Positions 4,576 through 5,354 of a DNA stretch of 5,354 bases are shown in pieces. Below the pieces are notes generated by a model that ran no database searches, was not told the origin of the DNA, and was given only the letters and a program-made list of their open reading frames with translations. This DNA comes from an uncultured Eubacteriales bacterium (lineage in GTDB: Bacteria; Bacillota; Clostridia; Oscillospirales; Ruminococcaceae), in NCBI GenBank assembly GCA_959605275.1, contig CAUHFD010000193.1, positions 1-5,354 of the forward strand, read 5' to 3'. Numbering within the stretch: position 1 is the first letter of the stretch; every line of letters begins with the position of its first letter. A program made the translations under genes and the position numbers.

Positions 4576-5354
4576 ATACCATTTACATATCCGAACGGCT
4601 GCAGGAGAGCCTGCGGCCAATCTCCCGTTGCGCGATGACCACCGTTGTTGCGCCCATGGGTTATGGCAAAACAACGGCGGTGAACTGGTATCTGGCCGAG
4701 CGCGCCAAAGCAGAAGCGTTAAATGTCATCCGCATCAGCGTATATTCCGATAACCTTGCAATCTTCTGGAAAAGTGTGCAGGATGCCTTTGTTCGGGCAG
4801 ATTTTGACTTCCTGCGGGACTATACCTGTCCTACGGATGTCGCCGGCGGCGGACTGATGGTGGATGATCTCTGCCATGAGCTGGCTGGAGAAACATCCTG
4901 CTATATTTTTATAGACGATTTTCATCTGCTGACGGACAGACGCGCCTCTACATTCCTTTGTATGCTGGCAAACCGGCTGCCTTCGAATGTGCATTTGATT
5001 GTCGCCAGCCGGGATCGCTTTCTGCCTGCCGCGGAGGCGGTGCGGCTGGGGGCGAGGGTGTATCAGATCGGCACAGAGCAGCTGCGCCTCAACCATACGG
5101 AGCTTGCCGTTTATGCCCACCGATGCGGCACGGCGCTTTCCGATGCCGCACCGGACGGCTTTGTGATGCCGTTTGTGGAGAACTACGACCGCTTGCAGCC
5201 GGTGCTGGCACGGGGAATTAAGAGTGACTTGATCGTGAGGATCATCGAGCTGGGCGAAGCGGCAAAAGCGCGAAAAGCGGCAAACGCCCGCCCGGTCGCG
5301 TTCGATGCGCTGACACAGCGGGAATTTGAAATTGTAAATCTGATGGCACAGCGG
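4551..5354 (+). pseudogene. MalT-like LuxR-family ATPase regulator with large in-frame internal deletion (3' end outside window)
   Basis: The ATG at 4551 has a GGAGG ribosome-binding site eight bases upstream. The 268 codons visible hold a STAND/AAA-type ATPase start: Walker A APMGYGKTT (34-42), Walker B CYIFIDDFHLL (117-127) and a VASRDR sensor-like strand (151-156). Residues 1-199 match the N-terminal region of large LuxR (LAL/MalT-type) regulators. At about residues 199-201 the sequence jumps into DGFVMPFVENYDRLQPVLARGI and then FDALTQREFEIVNLMAQR, which belongs just before and in the C-terminal LuxR HTH. The winged-helix and TPR-like middle, normally several hundred residues, is missing but the frame is kept. 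The protein would probably be unable to sense inducer normally, though ATPase and DNA-binding ends may remain. Confidence 0.8.

Noticed and set aside
4719..5120. 133-codon minus-strand ORF inside the LuxR-type gene
   Set aside because: It lies antisense to clear Walker A/B coding sequence and has no ribosome-binding site or recognisable family.
1..5354. CRISPR array, tRNA or rRNA
   Set aside because: No regularly spaced repeats and no cloverleaf or rRNA-like conserved sequence were seen on either strand.

Overview
The window looks like accessory DNA from a Gram-positive gut-type Firmicute (class Clostridia). Three things point that way: Shine-Dalgarno-led genes with sigma-A-type promoters, a type VII secretion (T7SS/LXG-type) cassette, and a mobilization module of the kind found on clostridial integrative conjugative elements (ICEs). 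Base composition is uneven. The left and middle parts (roughly 1-3235) are AT-rich to moderate. The mobilization and regulator part (roughly 3240-5354) is clearly more GC-rich.

Layout. (1) Positions 3-200 (+) are the tail of a membrane-anchored protein, probably a class C (pilin-polymerizing) sortase. It is followed by a ribosome-binding site and a 17-codon stub. (2) Positions 394-2129, all on the minus strand, form a three-gene operon-like cassette read right to left: a toxin-like protein with a glycine-zipper tail (1407-2129, start unresolved), an unrecognised 237-residue soluble protein (671-1384), and a DUF4176 protein (394-657). This order resembles T7SS toxin/accessory/immunity cassettes, but no LXG N-terminus is present, so it reads as an orphan toxin C-terminal cassette. 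(3) Positions 2241-2580 carry no convincing gene. They hold promoter-like sites, several hairpins and two very short ORFs with strong Shine-Dalgarno sequences. (4) Positions 2581-3237 (-) are the 3' half of an IS110-family transposase, fused at about 3234-3242 to a relaxase gene that has lost its 3' part (3225-3794, -). Upstream of the relaxase is mobC (3755-4084, -), then a hairpin-rich intergenic region that is a candidate oriT or control region. (5) Diverging from mobC on the plus strand are a small excisionase/MerR-like HTH protein (4345-4575) and, overlapping it by 25 bases, a MalT-like LuxR-family regulator (4551 to the window end). The regulator appears to have lost its whole middle in frame.

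Taken together, the right half is a decayed mobile element: relaxase truncated, IS110 truncated, regulator internally deleted, with only mobC and the small HTH gene looking intact. The left half is an interbacterial-toxin-like cassette beside cell-surface machinery. The most interesting items are the toxin cassette with its frame-displaced start, the internally deleted LuxR regulator, the relaxase/IS110 junction and the structured candidate oriT.
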